Made by a program: the position numbers and the translations under genes. This document shows positions 15,529-23,949 of a DNA stretch of 30,865 bases, one piece after another (position 1 is the first letter of the stretch; each line of letters opens with the position of its first letter). Under the pieces are notes generated by a model. The model worked only from the letters and a program-made list of their open reading frames with translations, had not been told where the DNA came from and searched no databases. This DNA comes from CAZYVU01 sp964651435 (GTDB taxonomy: Bacteria > Desulfobacterota > Syntrophorhabdia > Syntrophorhabdales > CAYQXL01): contig CAZYVU010000036.1 in assembly GCA_964651435.1 (NCBI GenBank), positions 1 to 30,865 on the forward strand. Reading direction: 5' to 3'.

Positions 15529-15998
15529 GGGGTCTCCTTTCCGTCATCGCCCAGAAATCTCTTCATGGCCACCTCATCGCACTCGGGGAACTTAGGGCAT
15601 TTGATGCAGTCCGACCATATCTTGTGCGGCAGGTCCCGCTTGTCCGCTATCTCAAACCCCATTTCCTTGAAGAACTCGACCTGGTACGTAAGGACAAAAA
15701 GCTTTCTCGTTCCGAACCATCGTGCCTCGCCAAAGCAAGCCTCTACCAGCCCCCGGCCGATGCCTCGTTTCCGGGCCTCCTCGACGACACAGAGGGACCG
15801 GATCTCAGAGAGGTCTTCCCAGCAAACGTGAAGTGCGCAGGTGCCCAAGACCCGGCCGCTCTCTTCGTGGACAAAGTAGTCCCTGACGTTATCGTAGAGC
15901 TCACCCAAGGACCGCGCAAGCATCTCCCCCTTTGCGGCCGAAACGTTGATAATCGAATGGATCTGCTTTACATCTTCAATGCGTGCTTTCCTGAGCAT
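15525..15998 (-). CDS. GNAT N-acetyltransferase, short ArgA-like (N-acetylglutamate synthase type)
   Basis: 157 residues. The acetyl-CoA motif is RKRGIGRGLVEAC (76-88). The C-terminal stretch LPHKIWSDC (123-131) and the cysteine cluster C131, C134, C140 in DCIKCPKFPECDE match the short stand-alone ArgA-type acetyltransferases of Deltaproteobacteria and Clostridia, which lack the amino-acid-kinase domain. The expected product is N-acetylglutamate for arginine synthesis. The cysteine triplet may bind metal or sense redox, which is inference. The start overlaps the RecN end by 23 bases, so it is translationally coupled. No other arginine genes are in the window. Confidence 0.78.
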   Translation of the reverse strand: MLRKARIEDVKQIHSIINVSAAKGEMLARSLGELYDNVRDYFVHEESGRVLGTCALHVCWEDLSEIRSLCVVEEARKRGIGRGLVEACFGEARWFGTRKLFVLTYQVEFFKEMGFEIADKRDLPHKIWSDCIKCPKFPECDEVAMKRFLGDDGKETP

Positions 15999-17595
15999 GC
16001 CTCAACATCTCCTCAGCCCTCGCTACGGTCTTCTCCGTTACCGTCATACCGCCGAGCATCCGGGCTATCTCTTGTATTCTCTCTTCGTCGTCGAGCCGCC
16101 GGATAGCGGCCGTTGTCGTATGCTCTTCCTGAAGCTTTTCCACCACAAAGTGATAGTCACCATAGGCGGCTATCTGGGGAAGATGGGTGACGCAGATGAT
16201 TTGGCTCCCAACCCCGAGGTTCTTCAGCCTTCTGCCTACCATGTCGGCCACCCTGCCCCCTATGCCGGCGTCTATCTCGTCGAAGACCATGGTCTTCCCC
16301 CGGTCTCCACCCAGGACGCTCTTGATGGCCAGCATGACCCGAGAGAGTTCCCCACCCGAAGCCACCCGCCACAATGACTTGAGTGGTTCGCCCGGATTGG
16401 TGCTGATGAGGAAATCGACGTCATCCTTGCCCGTCTCGTCGATTGTCTCCCTCTCCTCGATTTCGATATCGAAACGAGCGGCCTCCATAGAAAGAAAGCT
16501 GAGCTCCAAAAGAATGGCTGAACGAAGCTGCGGCACACCCCTTTTTCGCCCTTCGCTCAATGAATGGGCCAGTGCTTCCGCCCGGCCCTCCAGTTCCAGG
16601 CGCCTTTGCGCCAACTCATCCCCCTGTACCGCAACAGACCGCAGCGCGTTAAGGCGAATGCGGGCGTTCTCAAGGAAGAGCTGCATCTCTTCAAAGGTCC
16701 TCCCATACTTACTTTTAAGCGCCCAGATCCGGGCCAACCTTTCGTCAAGCCGCCCAAGCTCCTCGGGATCGAGAAAGAGGCGCTTTTCCAGGTCCTGTAT
16801 CGCCTTTACGGTATCGTCTATCTCGTAGGCCACTTCGTCGAGCTTGAGCCGCAGGAGGTCCACGTCGCGGTGGTGTGCAAGGGCCTTCAAGAGCGAGCTG
16901 CAAAGCCGAAGCGTACCGTAAGCAGATGCCTCCCCTGCGTACAGCCGAGCAATTACTTCTTCCATCGCCTCTTTAATCTTTTCTGCGTCTTTGAGCACCT
17001 TCAAACGTTCCCGGATCTCTTCCTCCTCTCCCCGCCCCGGGCCATCCTTCTCCAGTTCGCCTATTTGAAAACCGAGGAGCTCCCCCTCCCGCTGGCGTTG
17101 CGTCCTGCCGGCCTCGTCGGCAGCAATGGCGGCCTTAACGCTCCTCAGTTCCTGAATCACCGCGGCAAGCTCTTGTCGCAGGTCCGTGAGGGACAGTAGT
17201 TCGTCAAGAATCTGCACGTAACGATCCCGCTCCAGAAGATGGAGAAGCTCATGCTGGCCATAGATGTTGACGAAGCGTGACGCCGTTTCATGGAGCCTTC
17301 CCAGGCTAACCGCCTCGTCATTCACAAAGGCCCTGGAGCGTCCCTGGGCGCTGACGATTCGCTTGAGGAGGTATTCGTTGTCGGATGCAAAAAATTGGCC
17401 CGTTATCTCGGCATGTGTTGCCGACGTTCTCACGAGCTCCGATGGAACTTTCTGGTTCATGAGGGCCGTCAATGCATTGAGGATGATCGATTTCCCTGCG
17501 CCCGTCTCGCCTGTTATAACGTTTAACCCATCGGCAAATTCCACTGACAGGCTTTCAATAATCGCAAAATTCTCCACCCTGAGAAAGGCGAGCAT
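15976..17595 (-). CDS. recN: DNA repair protein RecN (SMC-like ATPase)
   Basis: 539 residues. Walker A GETGAGKS (29-36) follows the usual MLAFLRVENFAII opening. The C-terminal half has the ABC signature VASGGELSRVMLA, Walker B MVFDEIDAGIGG and the H-loop CVTHLPQIAAY, with a long coiled-coil middle (about 150-350). RecN acts in double-strand-break repair, bringing DNA ends together. The frame is open to 17613, but MLAF at 17595 matches the family start and sits two bases after the NAD kinase stop. nadK-recN adjacency is common in bacteria, which supports the call. Confidence 0.96.
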   Translation of the reverse strand: MLAFLRVENFAIIESLSVEFADGLNVITGETGAGKSIILNALTALMNQKVPSELVRTSATHAEITGQFFASDNEYLLKRIVSAQGRSRAFVNDEAVSLGRLHETASRFVNIYGQHELLHLLERDRYVQILDELLSLTDLRQELAAVIQELRSVKAAIAADEAGRTQRQREGELLGFQIGELEKDGPGRGEEEEIRERLKVLKDAEKIKEAMEEVIARLYAGEASAYGTLRLCSSLLKALAHHRDVDLLRLKLDEVAYEIDDTVKAIQDLEKRLFLDPEELGRLDERLARIWALKSKYGRTFEEMQLFLENARIRLNALRSVAVQGDELAQRRLELEGRAEALAHSLSEGRKRGVPQLRSAILLELSFLSMEAARFDIEIEERETIDETGKDDVDFLISTNPGEPLKSLWRVASGGELSRVMLAIKSVLGGDRGKTMVFDEIDAGIGGRVADMVGRRLKNLGVGSQIICVTHLPQIAAYGDYHFVVEKLQEEHTTTAAIRRLDDEERIQEIARMLGGMTVTEKTVARAEEMLRHAQESTH

Positions 17596-17597
17596 TG

Positions 17598-18449
17598 CTA
17601 CCGTTCGCCCCACTTCAGCTTGGTGCGTAAGACTTCAAAGTAGCCTTTTGTCGATGACTTCACAAGCCTTACCGTCAGGGCAGACCGTTTCACAAAGACC
17701 TGGTCCCCGAATTCGAGGGGAAAGCCTACCTGTCCGTCGAGGGTAAGGATGACCTTCTCCTCCCTGGACTTGAGGATGGCCCTAATCTCGGCCTCTTCCG
17801 GCAAGATGAGCGGACGGTTTGTGAGCATGTGGGGGCAGATGGGAGTCACGATAATGTTCTTCATTGACGGGTAGAGGATGGGGCCTCCAGCCGAGAGCGA
17901 ATATCCCGTCGAGCCCGTGGGCGTTGAGAGAATAAGGCCGTCGGCCTTGTACGTGGTGACATATTCGCCGTTCACGTAGGTTTCGATGTCGATGATCCTG
18001 GCCAAAGCGTCCTTTGTCACGACGGCGTCGTTCAGAATGGTGAACGTAAAAACCTCCGCCCCTGCCCTCCTTACCTGCACGTCCAGCATGATTCTTTCGG
18101 ATACGTCAAATTCGTTGTTCAATACCTCGGTGAGCATCAGCGGCAGGTCTTCCGTCGATATCTCCGTCAAGAAACCCAAGCCTCCGAGGTTGACCCCCAA
18201 AATGGGCACCAAGCGCTCCCTCGCGTACCGGGCGACCCCCAGCAAGGTACCGTCCCCCCCAAGGACAACGATAAGGTCGGCCCCCTCACCGACATGTTCA
18301 AGTTCAAATGCGTGGTCATAGCCCAAGGCCCGGGCCGAGCCCTCGTCCAGGAGCATGCTATGGCGGTCACCGAATTTTTCGATGATCTGAGCCGCCAGAG
18401 CCGTTGCATCGGCTTTGTTTCGTTTACAGACTATGTGTATGGTCTTCAT
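17598..18449 (-). CDS. nadK: NAD kinase
   Basis: 283 residues. The signature GGDGT (64-68) lies in the N-terminal Rossmann-like domain. NDAVV (140-144), YKADGLILSTPTGSTGYS (167-184) and the following AGGP are the NAD-binding and catalytic segments of the family. It phosphorylates NAD to NADP using ATP or polyphosphate. The start overlaps the MetE-like gene by four bases (ATGA type) and the stop is two bases before recN. Confident call; all active-site motifs intact. Confidence 0.96.
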   Translation of the reverse strand: MKTIHIVCKRNKADATALAAQIIEKFGDRHSMLLDEGSARALGYDHAFELEHVGEGADLIVVLGGDGTLLGVARYARERLVPILGVNLGGLGFLTEISTEDLPLMLTEVLNNEFDVSERIMLDVQVRRAGAEVFTFTILNDAVVTKDALARIIDIETYVNGEYVTTYKADGLILSTPTGSTGYSLSAGGPILYPSMKNIIVTPICPHMLTNRPLILPEEAEIRAILKSREEKVILTLDGQVGFPLEFGDQVFVKRSALTVRLVKSSTKGYFEVLRTKLKWGER

Positions 18450-19456
18450 GAAAGGTATTTGTCCTTTAGGTAAGATGACATAGTATTAAGGAGGGTAAAT
18501 GCACCCTCCACCGTTGCCGTTCCATCGACGTTGACAAGGTTGCACGTTGCCGGGGCAATAAGCGATTGGCGAACGATTCTGTCAAGCGGACATCCCTTCT
18601 GCTCCAAATGGCGCCACATGCCCTCGAGCCGTTGCACCAAATGGTCCAGCATCCCCGCGCTGAAGTCCTCGCAAGCCGTCGGGACTATGCCCCAACTTAT
18701 GGTATTGCCCGCATCAAGAAAATCGACGACCTTGTCATAGGCCACAAATGTTTCACCAAAGGCGAAGGCGTTGAAGGAGAGCACCTCGATATTGAGCGAC
18801 AATAGGAAATCCCAGTCCGGGCGGCCGCAAAGGTGTATGCCGCGCGGCCCTTTGACGCCCTCAAAAAAGGCCGCCAACTCCTGCTTCGCCCTCATCGCTT
18901 CGTAGCCGCAAAGACCGCTGAAAACAAACTCCAACCCTGGATCATCGAGCCACACGAAGGCACCACCGTTTCTCTTTCGCAATGCCTCGTATTGCACGTT
19001 TACCTTCCGCTGGATGAAGGAGTAGGCAAAGGACCTGAGTTCATCATTATATACTATGGGTCTTCCACTCTCGTCCATAATTTTGAGGGTAAGGCTGATG
19101 GGGCTGATCACCTGACCGTGAATTGCCCCGAAACACTCCAGCTCACGGTCAAGGAAGGTGTGGTAGCCCTTTGAATACTGACGGGAAAGGGCAAAATATC
19201 CGTCATCATCCTCATTTTCCAGAAAAACAGGAACGTCGTCCATGAATTGTGCCGTGTCGACCCAAATCCTGCGGCTGTCGGCGTCTATGACAGCGCCCGG
19301 AAAATGTTCCATGGCCTGTACGTACATGTCCTCGAAGAAGGAGATTTTGGGCAACTGTGGCCAGAACGGTATGTCAACGGAAAGGGACGCCTTCAGAGCC
19401 TCCTCCACATCGACATGCGGGAGGATACCCATGGCCGTCGTCGCCAGGCTATTCAA
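18446..19456 (-). CDS. MetE C-terminal-like / UROD-fold protein (minimal cobalamin-independent methionine synthase type)
   Basis: 336 residues from TTG at 19456. A single barrel domain like the catalytic half of MetE. Candidate zinc ligands are H208 and C210 in GIHLCGRPDW and C305 in APATCNLVN, which line up with the His-Cys-Cys set of MetE. VWLDDPGLEF resembles the IQVDEPAL region. It opens MNSLATTAMGILPHVD, the usual start for this group. The TTG overlaps the permease stop (TTGAATAG) with GGAGG 12 bases upstream; the ATG at 19432 is an alternative. Minimal MetE proteins in archaea and Dehalococcoides take the methyl group from corrinoid proteins. A role in methyl transfer is inference. Confidence 0.72.
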   Translation of the reverse strand: MNSLATTAMGILPHVDVEEALKASLSVDIPFWPQLPKISFFEDMYVQAMEHFPGAVIDADSRRIWVDTAQFMDDVPVFLENEDDDGYFALSRQYSKGYHTFLDRELECFGAIHGQVISPISLTLKIMDESGRPIVYNDELRSFAYSFIQRKVNVQYEALRKRNGGAFVWLDDPGLEFVFSGLCGYEAMRAKQELAAFFEGVKGPRGIHLCGRPDWDFLLSLNIEVLSFNAFAFGETFVAYDKVVDFLDAGNTISWGIVPTACEDFSAGMLDHLVQRLEGMWRHLEQKGCPLDRIVRQSLIAPATCNLVNVDGTATVEGAFTLLNTMSSYLKDKYLS

Positions 19457-20507
19457 AATCTCTCTCAACCTCCCAGTGCCGGAAGATCTCCAGTATGGAC
19501 AGGAAAAGGGCAACGACAAGGGGGCCGAGAATGAAACCGATGAGACCGAAGTAGCCGATACCTCCCAGTATGCTGAAAAAAATCACGAGCGTCGGCATCC
19601 TGGTCTTGCCGTGCACAATGAGCGGCCTTACCACATTATCAATCATGCTAATCCCGAAGACGCCTACACCCCCAAGTACAATGGCCTTTAGAAGGCTGCC
19701 TTTCAGAAGAAGATAAACGATGCCCGGCCCCCAGATAATGAGGGTTCCAACGACGGGGATAAAGGAGGCGACAAACGTGCAGACGCCCCACAGAACGGCC
19801 GACGGGATGCTCAAGAAATGGAATGTCAGCCCCCCGACGACACCCTGGAGCAACGCGACGGTGACACCGCCGTATATTGTGGACACAATAATTCCCCGTG
19901 TCTGAACTACAAGCCTTTTGCGGTTCTCCGGCGAAAAAGGCAGAAACTCACTTACCTTCTCGAGATAGGCGGGGCCATCCTTCAGGAAAAAGAAAAGGGA
20001 AAGGACCATGAGGACAAAGTCGAACCCCCGGGAAAGGACGTTGCCGAGACCTGCTGTGATTCTGCCCATAAATTCCTTGTCAAGGTGGGCGATGTTCTCA
20101 AGCAGCTTCTGCTGGAATTCAGCCTCCGACATACCGAAAAGCAGCAGTATTTTTGTCATCATGCCGCTCACGATGGGATTTTTCGTCAGTCCCGCTACCG
20201 TATCTCCTCCTTTCCCGAGATACGCTGTCAGGTTGGTGACCTCCTGGGCCAGGAGGTAAGACAGATAGGATAGGGGACCGAGAATTACCGTGAGGACAAG
20301 CAGAACCGTAATGACCGCCGATAGAGACCTCCATCGGACATATCGTATCAGGAAGGCATGGACCGGGTAGAAAAGAATGGCAAAAACGGTGGCCCATGCC
20401 AGAGCTGCAAGAAAAGGCTTTACAATCTGATAGCTTAGGTATCCGAGAATGAGGACGATCAGGATTAGCGTGAGAAAGGTAAATCGATTACCTGTGGAAC
20501 GATCCAA
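19449..20507 (-). CDS. AI-2E family transporter (PerM-like permease)
   Basis: 352 residues with seven or eight membrane segments. Family features are the N-terminal LAWATVFAILFYPVH, the central FIPVVGTLIIWGPG, MIDNVVRPLIVHG and the ending FILGPLVVALF (PF01594). Members export small molecules or ions (AI-2 in TqsA, Na+/H+ exchange in others), so the substrate cannot be stated. Translation appears to start at a TTG; no in-frame ATG matches the family start better. Its stop overlaps the start of the MetE-like gene. Confidence 0.88.
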   Translation of the reverse strand: MDRSTGNRFTFLTLILIVLILGYLSYQIVKPFLAALAWATVFAILFYPVHAFLIRYVRWRSLSAVITVLLVLTVILGPLSYLSYLLAQEVTNLTAYLGKGGDTVAGLTKNPIVSGMMTKILLLFGMSEAEFQQKLLENIAHLDKEFMGRITAGLGNVLSRGFDFVLMVLSLFFFLKDGPAYLEKVSEFLPFSPENRKRLVVQTRGIIVSTIYGGVTVALLQGVVGGLTFHFLSIPSAVLWGVCTFVASFIPVVGTLIIWGPGIVYLLLKGSLLKAIVLGGVGVFGISMIDNVVRPLIVHGKTRMPTLVIFFSILGGIGYFGLIGFILGPLVVALFLSILEIFRHWEVERDFE

Positions 20508-20556
20508 GTCGGCCCTATTCCCGGAGAAACAGCCTTCCTAACACCCCTAACAGGCC

Positions 20557-20877
20557 TTAGGCACCCTCTTCCATTCCCGGCTTCTCTTTCTCTCTGTCGT
20601 AGGCATCTTTGCCCGCTTCTACGGCCCTCGAGATGACCGTCTTCTTCTCTTCCACGAAATGCTTGCCCTTCTCCACTGCCGATGTGGCTTTGGCTTTCAC
20701 CTCATCCATATACTGCTCCGCCTTTTCCAGGGCCTCATCAGTAAAGCCCTTGATCTTCTCGCGGGTCTGTTTCCCCGAGGCGGGCGCAACCAGGAGGGCT
20801 ACTCCGGCCCCCACGAGGCCGCCAATAAAAAAGGCCATCAGCGTGGCTCCAATGCTGGTGCGTTCTTCTTCTCTCAT
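20557..20877 (-). CDS. YtxH domain-containing protein
   Basis: 106 residues from the ATG at 20877, which has AAGGAGG upstream. The frame is open for 32 more codons, but these overlap the DUF948 gene and look unlike the family. One membrane segment (about 10-31) ends in the hallmark LLVAPASGKQTREKI (28-42), followed by a long charged helix (about 45-105). YtxH proteins are small membrane proteins linked to general stress in Gram-positives; no biochemical role is known. Seventeen bases separate it from the DUF948 gene, and the pairing of DUF948 and YtxH is common. Confidence 0.88.
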   Translation of the reverse strand: MREEERTSIGATLMAFFIGGLVGAGVALLVAPASGKQTREKIKGFTDEALEKAEQYMDEVKAKATSAVEKGKHFVEEKKTVISRAVEAGKDAYDREKEKPGMEEGA

Positions 20878-20894
20878 GTCATCCTCCTTAATAT

Positions 20895-21314
20895 TTACTG
20901 CGTTCTTCCTTTTCTCATCCCGAGCAGATGCTTCGCCGCATACCCCAAGCCGGCCTGAATCCCCATCTTCCACGCCGCTGCCTTCGATGACGGCGGATAC
21001 ACGAAGTATCCCACAAACCGGCTCACCTTTCGTACATTCTCGCTCAGTTCTTTGGCAGCATCGGCTACCACAACAGCGCGGTCCGTTATAGCACCCACAT
21101 TATCCGTTATATGGCGGACGCTGCGCAGCGTCGCCTGCAGCTCCGATAGTGTCTCCCGAAGGTCTGCAAGGTTCGTCGAAAGCTCACGCTGTGCGTCTGA
21201 CATCACATTGCGGGCATCATCAACAAAACCTCTTACCTTTACCAGCAGAAAGATGAGATAAACCGCTGTGACAACGACGGCCAGTGTCATGATTCCAACG
21301 AGGATCTCGGTCAT
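20895..21314 (-). CDS. DUF948-like membrane protein
   Basis: 139 residues. One N-terminal membrane segment (about 3-24) is followed by a helical region (25-95) with heptad-like spacing, as in DUF948 proteins, which resemble methyl-accepting-type coiled coils but lack a signalling hairpin. A GTG directly before the ATG is an alternative start; ATG at 21314 has better spacing from the AGGGGGG ribosome site. It is the first gene of a long leftward operon behind a TTGACA promoter. Function unknown; likely envelope-associated together with the YtxH protein. Confidence 0.8.
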   Translation of the reverse strand: MTEILVGIMTLAVVVTAVYLIFLLVKVRGFVDDARNVMSDAQRELSTNLADLRETLSELQATLRSVRHITDNVGAITDRAVVVADAAKELSENVRKVSRFVGYFVYPPSSKAAAWKMGIQAGLGYAAKHLLGMRKGRTQ

Positions 21315-21343
21315 CACGCCCCCCTAAAGGCTCTTAAATGTTA

Positions 21344-21373
21344 ATGGTAGCAGAGTAACTCCTTGACTGTCAA
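21344..21373 (-). promoter_or_regulatory. Sigma-70 promoter upstream of DUF948-YtxH-permease-nadK-recN operon
   Basis: On the minus strand a perfect TTGACA (complement of 21368-21373) is followed after 18 bases by TACCAT (complement of 21344-21349), about 30 bases before the ATG at 21314. It sits in the 72-base gap after the alcohol dehydrogenase. Confidence 0.62.
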
Positions 21374-21386
21374 GCCGTTTAGCCAT

Positions 21387-22430
21387 TTACAAAGACCCCC
21401 CACCTGACAGGACAAGCACTTTAGCACCACGGATCTTCCTCTGTTTGAGCTCGATGAGCGCCACGTTCGCCTCATCCAGCCGATACCTCTGGATTTCGGG
21501 CCGTATCGGGATAGTGGCGGCGAGTTCAAGAAGCTCGGAGACATCCTCTCTCGTCACGTTTGCCACGCTCTTGATCTCTTTCTCGAGCCACAGGTGGAGG
21601 GGATACTGCAGCCCCAACAGCGTATTCTTGTCGTGCTCCTCCTTTCTAATGGCATTGATCACGAGCCTCCCGCCACGATCAAGGCCCCTCATGGCCTCGA
21701 CGACGGGCTTCCACGCCGGCGTCGTATCGATGGCTGCCTGCATGGCCTCCGGCGGAGATTCCCCCACATCGCCCGCCCATGCGGCCCCGAGCTCAAGGGC
21801 AAAAGACCGCTCTTCGGCGCTCCTGGCAAATACAAAAACCCTTGATGAAGGGTAGAGAAAACGGGAGAGCTGTATGACCAGGTGGGCAGACGCTCCAAAA
21901 CCGACGAGACCAAGCGCCTGGCCGTCCTTCAGGTTTGCGAGCCTCAGCGACCGGTATCCCACGGCCCCGGCACAAAGAAGGGGGGCCGCCTCCTCGTCGC
22001 GAAAGGTGTCCGGTATCGGATAGGCATAATCTTCATGGACCGTTGTGTACTCTGCGTATCCCCCGAAGGCATCCCTGCCTGTTGCCCGAAACCGCGCGCA
22101 GAGGTTCTCCCGGCCCGAAAGGCAGAAGGCGCACTGGCCGCATGATGAGTGAATCCAGGCGATGCCGACCCGCATGCCCCTGCACAATTTGGTGACCCCG
22201 GGGCCCTCTTCAACCACTCTTCCCACTATCTCGTGGCCGAGGACCATGGGGAAAAAGGATGGTGGCGTTCTGCCCTCAATCTCGTCGATTTCCGTATGGC
22301 AGACCCCGCACGCCGACACCCTGACGAGCACCTCCTTATCCCCCGGCTCGGGGATAGGAATATGGGCCGGAACAAGGGGTTCGGCCGTTTCCGACAACAG
22401 CATCACACCGTGGAGAAGCATTGCCCTCAT
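21387..22430 (-). CDS. Zinc-dependent alcohol dehydrogenase (MDR family)
   Basis: 347 residues. Catalytic zinc residues are C44-H45 in CGVCHTEID and H66-E67 in LGHEIVG, with C153 as the probable third ligand. The structural zinc set C97, C100, C103 and C111 is complete. The Rossmann motif is GLVGFGASAHLV (174-185). It is closest to AdhP/AdhA-type class enzymes that oxidise primary alcohols with NAD(P). The ATG overlaps the stop of the FAD oxidase gene by four bases, so the two are translated together. Coupling of a D-2-hydroxyacid oxidase with an alcohol dehydrogenase suggests fermentation or redox balancing; substrate unproven. Confidence 0.92.
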   Translation of the reverse strand: MRAMLLHGVMLLSETAEPLVPAHIPIPEPGDKEVLVRVSACGVCHTEIDEIEGRTPPSFFPMVLGHEIVGRVVEEGPGVTKLCRGMRVGIAWIHSSCGQCAFCLSGRENLCARFRATGRDAFGGYAEYTTVHEDYAYPIPDTFRDEEAAPLLCAGAVGYRSLRLANLKDGQALGLVGFGASAHLVIQLSRFLYPSSRVFVFARSAEERSFALELGAAWAGDVGESPPEAMQAAIDTTPAWKPVVEAMRGLDRGGRLVINAIRKEEHDKNTLLGLQYPLHLWLEKEIKSVANVTREDVSELLELAATIPIRPEIQRYRLDEANVALIELKQRKIRGAKVLVLSGGGSL

Positions 22431-23836
22431 CGTGGCTGTCTCTCCGTGGACGATTCCCCAAGGTCCTGGGGGAATATCTTGCCGGGATTGAGGATGTTGT
22501 TGGGGTCGAAAAGCTTTTTGATCTCCTGCATCGTGGCGATCACAGCGGGCGAAAGCTCCATGCCCAGATAGGCGGCCTTTGACGTTCCGATGCCGTGCTC
22601 ACCGGAGAGGGTGCCGCCGAGCCTCACCGTCTCGGCAAAAAGCTCTCTCACGGCTTCTTCCGCCCTCTCCCTGTCCTCCGCAGTGTCCTTGATCATGATA
22701 CTCACGTGAAAGTTTCCGTCACCCGCATGGCCGAAACTGAGGATCGGGACGCCGAACTTTTTCTCCATGCTTTCGAGAGACCGTATGAGTGTCGGTATCT
22801 CTGAACGGGGAACGACTACGTCCTCAGCAATCTTTACGGGATTGAGGTTGTACGTAGCCTGAGAGAGAGCCCGCCTTGCAGTCCACAGCTTCTCGGCCTC
22901 CTTCGTATCTTCTGTCACGTCCACCTGCATGGCCTTGTTGGCCGCCAGGAGGGATTTCACCTTTTCGGTCTGGACGGGGATCACCTCTCTTGCCCCATCA
23001 ACTTCTATAAGAAGCAGACCCCCCACATTTTCAGGAAGTCCCATGGGAGATGCTTGCTCGCTGCATCTCACCGAAGCCCTGTCCATAAACTCTATGGTTG
23101 ACGGCACCACCTTGGCCGCTATGATGGCCGAAACGGCCCTTGCCGCGTCCTCCACCTCGTGAAAGAGGGCAAGAATGGTTGCCTTTGCCTCGGGAAGGGG
23201 AACCAGCTTGACGGTTATCTTTGTCACTACACCAAGCGTTCCTTCGCTTCCCACGAAGAGCCGCGTCAGATCGTACCCGACGACCCCCTTCATGGTCCGG
23301 ACCCCGACGTTCATGATCTCCCCTGTCGGTTTGACGACCTCAAGGCCGATAACATAATCCCTCGTAACCCCGTATTTGAGCGAGTTGGGACCGCCGGCGC
23401 ACTCCGCCACATTGCCCCCCATGCTGGAATATTTGTAAGAAGCGGGGTCCGGCGGATAGAAAAGCCCATATTTTGCTGCCTCCTGCTGAAGGTCGAAGGT
23501 GATGACCCCGGGCTCCACAACGGCCACGAGGTTCTCCGTGTCAATCTCCAGAATGCGGTTCATCCTCGTAAAGACGAGCACAACGCCCTGGTAGAGCGGG
23601 ATTGACCCTCCCGTCAAGCCTGTACCCTGACCCCGGGGAATGACCGGAAAAAGGTGCCGGTTTGCAAGCCTCAGAATGACGGAGACATCGCGGGCAGACG
23701 ACGGAAACACGACAAGATCCGGTATTACCCCGTCTGTTCGGGCATCATAGGCGTAGCATTTCCGATCTTCGAGGGAAAGAAGCACATTCTCTTTCCCCAC
23801 AGCCGTTACGATCTCGTCGATAATCTTCCTGTCCAT
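22427..23836 (-). CDS. FAD-binding oxidase, GlcD/D-lactate dehydrogenase type
   Basis: 469 residues. The FAD-binding loop is RGQGTGLTGGS (68-78), followed by DPASYKYSSMGGNVAECAGG. The C-terminal catalytic region has FGHAGDGNFHVS and GEHGIGTSK, the metal and substrate histidine motifs of the GlcD/DLD/VAO family. Expected activity is oxidation of D-lactate, glycolate or a similar 2-hydroxyacid; the acceptor is uncertain. No GlcE/GlcF or Fe-S partner is adjacent. The start at 23836 gives the family N-terminus and has GAGGG upstream; the frame is open for 75 more codons that look non-coding. A 113-base gap upstream shows no convincing promoter. Confidence 0.92.
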   Translation of the reverse strand: MDRKIIDEIVTAVGKENVLLSLEDRKCYAYDARTDGVIPDLVVFPSSARDVSVILRLANRHLFPVIPRGQGTGLTGGSIPLYQGVVLVFTRMNRILEIDTENLVAVVEPGVITFDLQQEAAKYGLFYPPDPASYKYSSMGGNVAECAGGPNSLKYGVTRDYVIGLEVVKPTGEIMNVGVRTMKGVVGYDLTRLFVGSEGTLGVVTKITVKLVPLPEAKATILALFHEVEDAARAVSAIIAAKVVPSTIEFMDRASVRCSEQASPMGLPENVGGLLLIEVDGAREVIPVQTEKVKSLLAANKAMQVDVTEDTKEAEKLWTARRALSQATYNLNPVKIAEDVVVPRSEIPTLIRSLESMEKKFGVPILSFGHAGDGNFHVSIMIKDTAEDRERAEEAVRELFAETVRLGGTLSGEHGIGTSKAAYLGMELSPAVIATMQEIKKLFDPNNILNPGKIFPQDLGESSTERQPR

Positions 23837-23949
23837 AGTACCCTCAGTCGAATGGTGCGTAAAGATACCATATTTATTCGCTGCTGAGTAGGCTAAACCC
23901 TCTTGATGCGACAGATGGCGCGGTAGGTCGGGAGACTTGCCTTTGTACC

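Noticed and set aside
16564..17199. 211-codon open frame antisense to recN
   Set aside because: Shadow of a conserved gene.
23837..23949. Promoter for the GlcD-type gene
   Set aside because: TATGGT and TATCTT resemble -10 boxes but no -35-like hexamer lies at suitable spacing.
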